From assembly GCA_029882335.1 (NCBI GenBank), contig JAOUKW010000047.1, positions 1 through 15,983 of the forward strand: 15,983 nucleotides of DNA, written 5' to 3'. This document shows positions 13,918-15,983 of the stretch, one piece after another. How positions within the stretch are numbered: the first letter of the stretch is position 1; each line of letters opens with the position of its first letter. The stretch is from Candidatus Heimdallarchaeota archaeon. Lineage in GTDB: Archaea; Asgardarchaeota; Heimdallarchaeia; Heimdallarchaeales; Kariarchaeaceae. A program made the position numbers and the translations under genes. Below the pieces are notes generated by a model. The model saw only the letters and a list, made by a program, of their open reading frames with translations. It was not told where the DNA came from and searched no databases.

Positions 13918-14775
13918 ATGGCAGTATTATTAGACAAAAACACAAAAGTTATCGTACAGGGAATCACTGGTTATCAAGGAATGTTTCATGCTAAACTTAT
14001 GAAGGAATATGGTACTCAAGTAGTTGGTGGTACACGTCCAGGTAAGGGAGGAGAGGAAATTGATGGATTTCCTATTTTTGATTCTGTCAGAGAAGCAATG
14101 GATGAAACTGGTGCCACTGCTTCAGTTATTTTTGTTCCCGCAAAGTTCAGCAAATTAGCAGCAATTGAGGCAATTAATGCGAATATTGAACTATTAACAA
14201 TTATAACGGAAGGAGTACCTGTAGTAGACACCATGGAAATCGTACATCGAGCAAAAAAGGGAAATACAAGATTAATCGGCCCTAATTGTCCGGGTATTAT
14301 CACGCCAGGGCAAGCAAAAATTGGCATTATTCCCGGTTCTATTGTCACACCAGGAGAAATTGGAGTTGTTTCAAGATCAGGAACTCTAACATATGAGGTA
14401 ATCGATCAATTAACAACAGCAGGTATGGGACAATCAACATGTATTGGTATCGGAGGAGATCCAATAAAAATGACCAATTTTATTGAAGCTCTTGAATTAT
14501 TTGAAAATGACACAAATACCAAGAAAATAGTAATGATAGGGGAAATAGGTGGAAATGCAGAAGAATTAGCAGCAGACTTTATTAAAGAACATGTAACAAA
14601 GCCAGTTGCAGGATTTATTGCAGGTAAAACAGCAAGAGAAGGAAAAACCATGGGTCATGCGGGTGCAATTGTTCATGGTAATGTTGGTACAGCAGAAGGA
14701 AAAATTAAAGCATTGACTCAGGCAGGTGTAAAAATGGCAGATAAGTTATCAGATATACCTGTTTTTCTAAAATAG
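13918..14775 (+). CDS. sucD: Succinyl-CoA synthetase, alpha subunit
   Basis: The alpha subunit binds CoA and carries the histidine that is phosphorylated during catalysis. The 285-residue sequence shows the CoA-binding Rossmann loop QGITGYQG (14-21), TRPGKGG (39-45), the GPNCPGII block (121-128), SRSGTLTYE (152-160), GIGGDP (177-182), GEIGG (208-212) with the Glu that contacts the phosphohistidine, and the active-site loop KTMGHAGAI with His247. All catalytic residues are present. It follows sucC by a single base and has its own GGAG ribosome-binding site, so the two subunits are made from one mRNA and form the alpha-beta enzyme. It sits near CoA biosynthesis genes but in a separate transcription unit. 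Confidence 0.97.
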   Translation: MAVLLDKNTKVIVQGITGYQGMFHAKLMKEYGTQVVGGTRPGKGGEEIDGFPIFDSVREAMDETGATASVIFVPAKFSKLAAIEAINANIELLTIITEGVPVVDTMEIVHRAKKGNTRLIGPNCPGIITPGQAKIGIIPGSIVTPGEIGVVSRSGTLTYEVIDQLTTAGMGQSTCIGIGGDPIKMTNFIEALELFENDTNTKKIVMIGEIGGNAEELAADFIKEHVTKPVAGFIAGKTAREGKTMGHAGAIVHGNVGTAEGKIKALTQAGVKMADKLSDIPVFLK

Positions 14776-14868
14776 ATTAGAAATACTCTTTGTCATTATT
14801 TAATCAAATAAATCAAAGTTACAAAATCTAATTTCACTTGATCATTTTAAGGCAAACTAGACATTTAA

Positions 14869-14876
14869 TTAAAATA
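14869..14876 (+). promoter_or_regulatory. Candidate TATA box deciding the start of the MCP-like gene
   Basis: TTAAAATA is centred about 26 nt before the ATG at 14898, favouring that ATG as a leaderless start over the TTG at 14838, which has neither a ribosome-binding site nor a well-placed box. Confidence 0.35.
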
Positions 14877-14897
14877 GATACTAGAAATAAATCAATT

Positions 14898-15845
14898 ATG
14901 GCACTCTTATCCTTTCTCAGTTTAAAAAATCAAATAGCAGTTTCATTTATAGGTGTAGTAGTATTATTGATTTATCAGGTGACCTTGTTTGATATAAAAG
15001 GAGATCAAATTAGTATGATTGTAAATATTTTTATTATTGGAATTCTAATATTTTTTATACTTCCATCTCAGTTTTCACTAATGAGTTCAATACCAAGAAT
15101 TGAAAGACAATCAAAAGGGATATTGAGAAAAGAATTTCATATGAAGAAAAAAAACAAATATGTTAACAATGAGTTAGGTAGAATAGAAAATTCCCTTGAT
15201 AATTTAATCGAGTATGTATCCTCAATAAGTATCTTGACTCAAAATTCGAGTAGTACAATTTCAGAATTATCTCAAAAATTAATAAGGGAAATTAATAAGA
15301 CAAATGAGGTAATGACACATTTAACAGAGAAAACCAATGTGATTACACATAATACTGCAAATCAGAGCAGTAAAATTAAAAGAATTGTTGAAACCATGGA
15401 GACAAGATTACCAGAAATGAAGAAACTAAACGTCATTCTAAATGAATCAACATACAAAATTCAAAAAATTGCTAGATCCATTAATATGCTAGGTTTAAAT
15501 GCATCAATAGAAGCTTCAAAAATTAATACATCCAAAGAAGGCATTGATGTTTTATCTACTAAAATTCAAGAATTTTCCAAAGAGACAAAGGATTTATCTG
15601 TTCTCCTCATAGACATTGTCGACAAATTTGAATACATTTTAGATACACCATTAACTATCCTTCGAGATGATGCTAGATACATTAATAACTCAAATAGCTT
15701 CAATCTTAATGAGGTAAAGGAAATTAATTCAGAATTAAGTAAACATAGAGAATATATAGAATCAATTAGCAATTTAAATAATTTGATACAAGAAAATACA
15801 CTAGAGTATTCTGATTATTTCAAAGAATATAAAATTAAAAATTAA
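14898..15845 (+). CDS. Membrane-anchored protein with MCP-like signalling hairpin
   Basis: About 315 residues if begun at the ATG at 14898; an in-frame TTG at 14838 would add 20 basic residues. Two adjacent membrane helices (about 13-31 and 38-56) leave almost no outside loop. A long cytoplasmic helical region follows. Its second half contains KIARSINMLGLNASIEASK followed by a long amphipathic helix (GIDVLSTKIQEFSKET), which matches the core of methyl-accepting chemotaxis protein signalling domains (INLLALNAAIEAA ... GFAVVAxEVRxLAxxS). The hairpin tip, normally EAARAGExGxGF, is changed to EASKINTSKEG, so binding to CheA/CheW as in a standard chemoreceptor is doubtful. No sensor domain, HAMP domain or che gene is seen in the window. 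It may be a scaffold or receptor-like partner in another signalling route. Its stop overlaps the convergent LivF-like gene by 4 nt. Confidence 0.7.
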   Translation: MALLSFLSLKNQIAVSFIGVVVLLIYQVTLFDIKGDQISMIVNIFIIGILIFFILPSQFSLMSSIPRIERQSKGILRKEFHMKKKNKYVNNELGRIENSLDNLIEYVSSISILTQNSSSTISELSQKLIREINKTNEVMTHLTEKTNVITHNTANQSSKIKRIVETMETRLPEMKKLNVILNESTYKIQKIARSINMLGLNASIEASKINTSKEGIDVLSTKIQEFSKETKDLSVLLIDIVDKFEYILDTPLTILRDDARYINNSNSFNLNEVKEINSELSKHREYIESISNLNNLIQENTLEYSDYFKEYKIKN

Positions 15846-15983
15846 TCCTTTTTTGTGCCGAGAAAATATTCTTTAATATCAGTGTTGTCAATCATTTTAT
15901 TGGCAACTCCATTGTAAACAACTTTTCCATTGGCAAAAATATAACCATAATCAGAATGCATCAGTGCAGATTTCGCATTCTGC
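15842..15983 (-). CDS. ABC transporter ATP-binding protein, LivF-like (C-terminal fragment)
   Basis: The minus strand at the window edge is open for 46 residues up to a TAA (15844-15842); the rest of the gene lies beyond 15983. The fragment begins QNAKSALMHSDYGYIFANGK and ends KEYFLG plus a few polar residues. This is the typical tail of LivF/LivG-type ATPases of branched-chain amino acid and amide importers (QNA..AL..ADYGYVLENGRIV..G...L..N..VKEAYLG), with the characteristic YLG-type ending. Walker and signature motifs are outside the window, so activity cannot be judged. Its stop codon overlaps that of the convergent MCP-like gene. By family practice, permease and LivG genes are expected further to the right on the minus strand. 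Confidence 0.8.
   Translation of the reverse strand, partial: QNAKSALMHSDYGYIFANGKVVYNGVANKMIDNTDIKEYFLGTKKD

Noticed and set aside
14016..14348. 110-codon minus-strand open frame inside sucD
   Set aside because: It is the antisense of a highly conserved enzyme, proline/serine-rich, with no promoter or family features.

Overview
This is an AT-rich stretch of archaeal chromosome. The archaeal assignment rests on several points: the two-step pantoate kinase / 4-phosphopantoate-beta-alanine ligase route to CoA, an archaeal-type NYN/PIN-like protein (TIGR00288-like), and TATA boxes about 25 nt upstream of start codons that lack a Shine-Dalgarno sequence (leaderless promoters). An MglA-like small GTPase, a Roadblock/LC7 protein and membrane-anchored signalling proteins together suggest an Asgard (for example Heimdall-type) archaeon. 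That narrower placement is inference only.

Layout. (1) 157-468, +: a small Roadblock/LC7 gene with no ATG/GTG/TTG start. It converges on a minus-strand operon (3269 to 478) of a V4R-like sensor protein, pantoate kinase and phosphopantothenate synthetase. (2) 3481-4317, +: a fumarylacetoacetate-hydrolase family enzyme whose 3' end overlaps a convergent minus-strand block (8112 to 4302). That block holds an MglA-like GTPase, an ABC-2 exporter ATPase, and a very large permease that looks internally duplicated and carries a C-terminal CPBP membrane protease. (3) 8113-8569: a 457-nt divergent intergenic region with nested palindromes and repeats. (4) 8570-11274, +: a PD-(D/E)XK-type nuclease, a long coiled-coil protein ending in a winged helix, and a NYN-domain protein coupled to it. 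(5) 11429-12637, +: a membrane protein with a putative winged helix and a C-terminal zinc ribbon, preceded by a perfect 11-bp-stem palindrome. (6) 12771-14775, +: succinyl-CoA synthetase sucC-sucD. (7) 14898-15845, +: a membrane-anchored protein with a chemoreceptor-like helical hairpin. It converges on the 3' end of a LivF-like ABC ATPase that runs off the window.

How it fits together. Metabolically the window covers the last steps to 4'-phosphopantothenate (CoA synthesis), a CoA-using TCA enzyme and a FAH hydrolase. The rest concerns membranes and signalling (GTPase, Roadblock, exporter-protease, MCP-like and zinc-ribbon membrane proteins) and nucleic acids (two nuclease-fold proteins flanking a coiled-coil/wHTH protein). 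Genes at the head of transcription units mostly look leaderless, whereas several downstream operon genes carry GAGGT/GGAG-type Shine-Dalgarno sequences. The least conventional parts are the nuclease / coiled-coil / NYN group, the duplicated permease-CPBP fusion next to an MglA-like GTPase, and the V4R gene heading the CoA operon.
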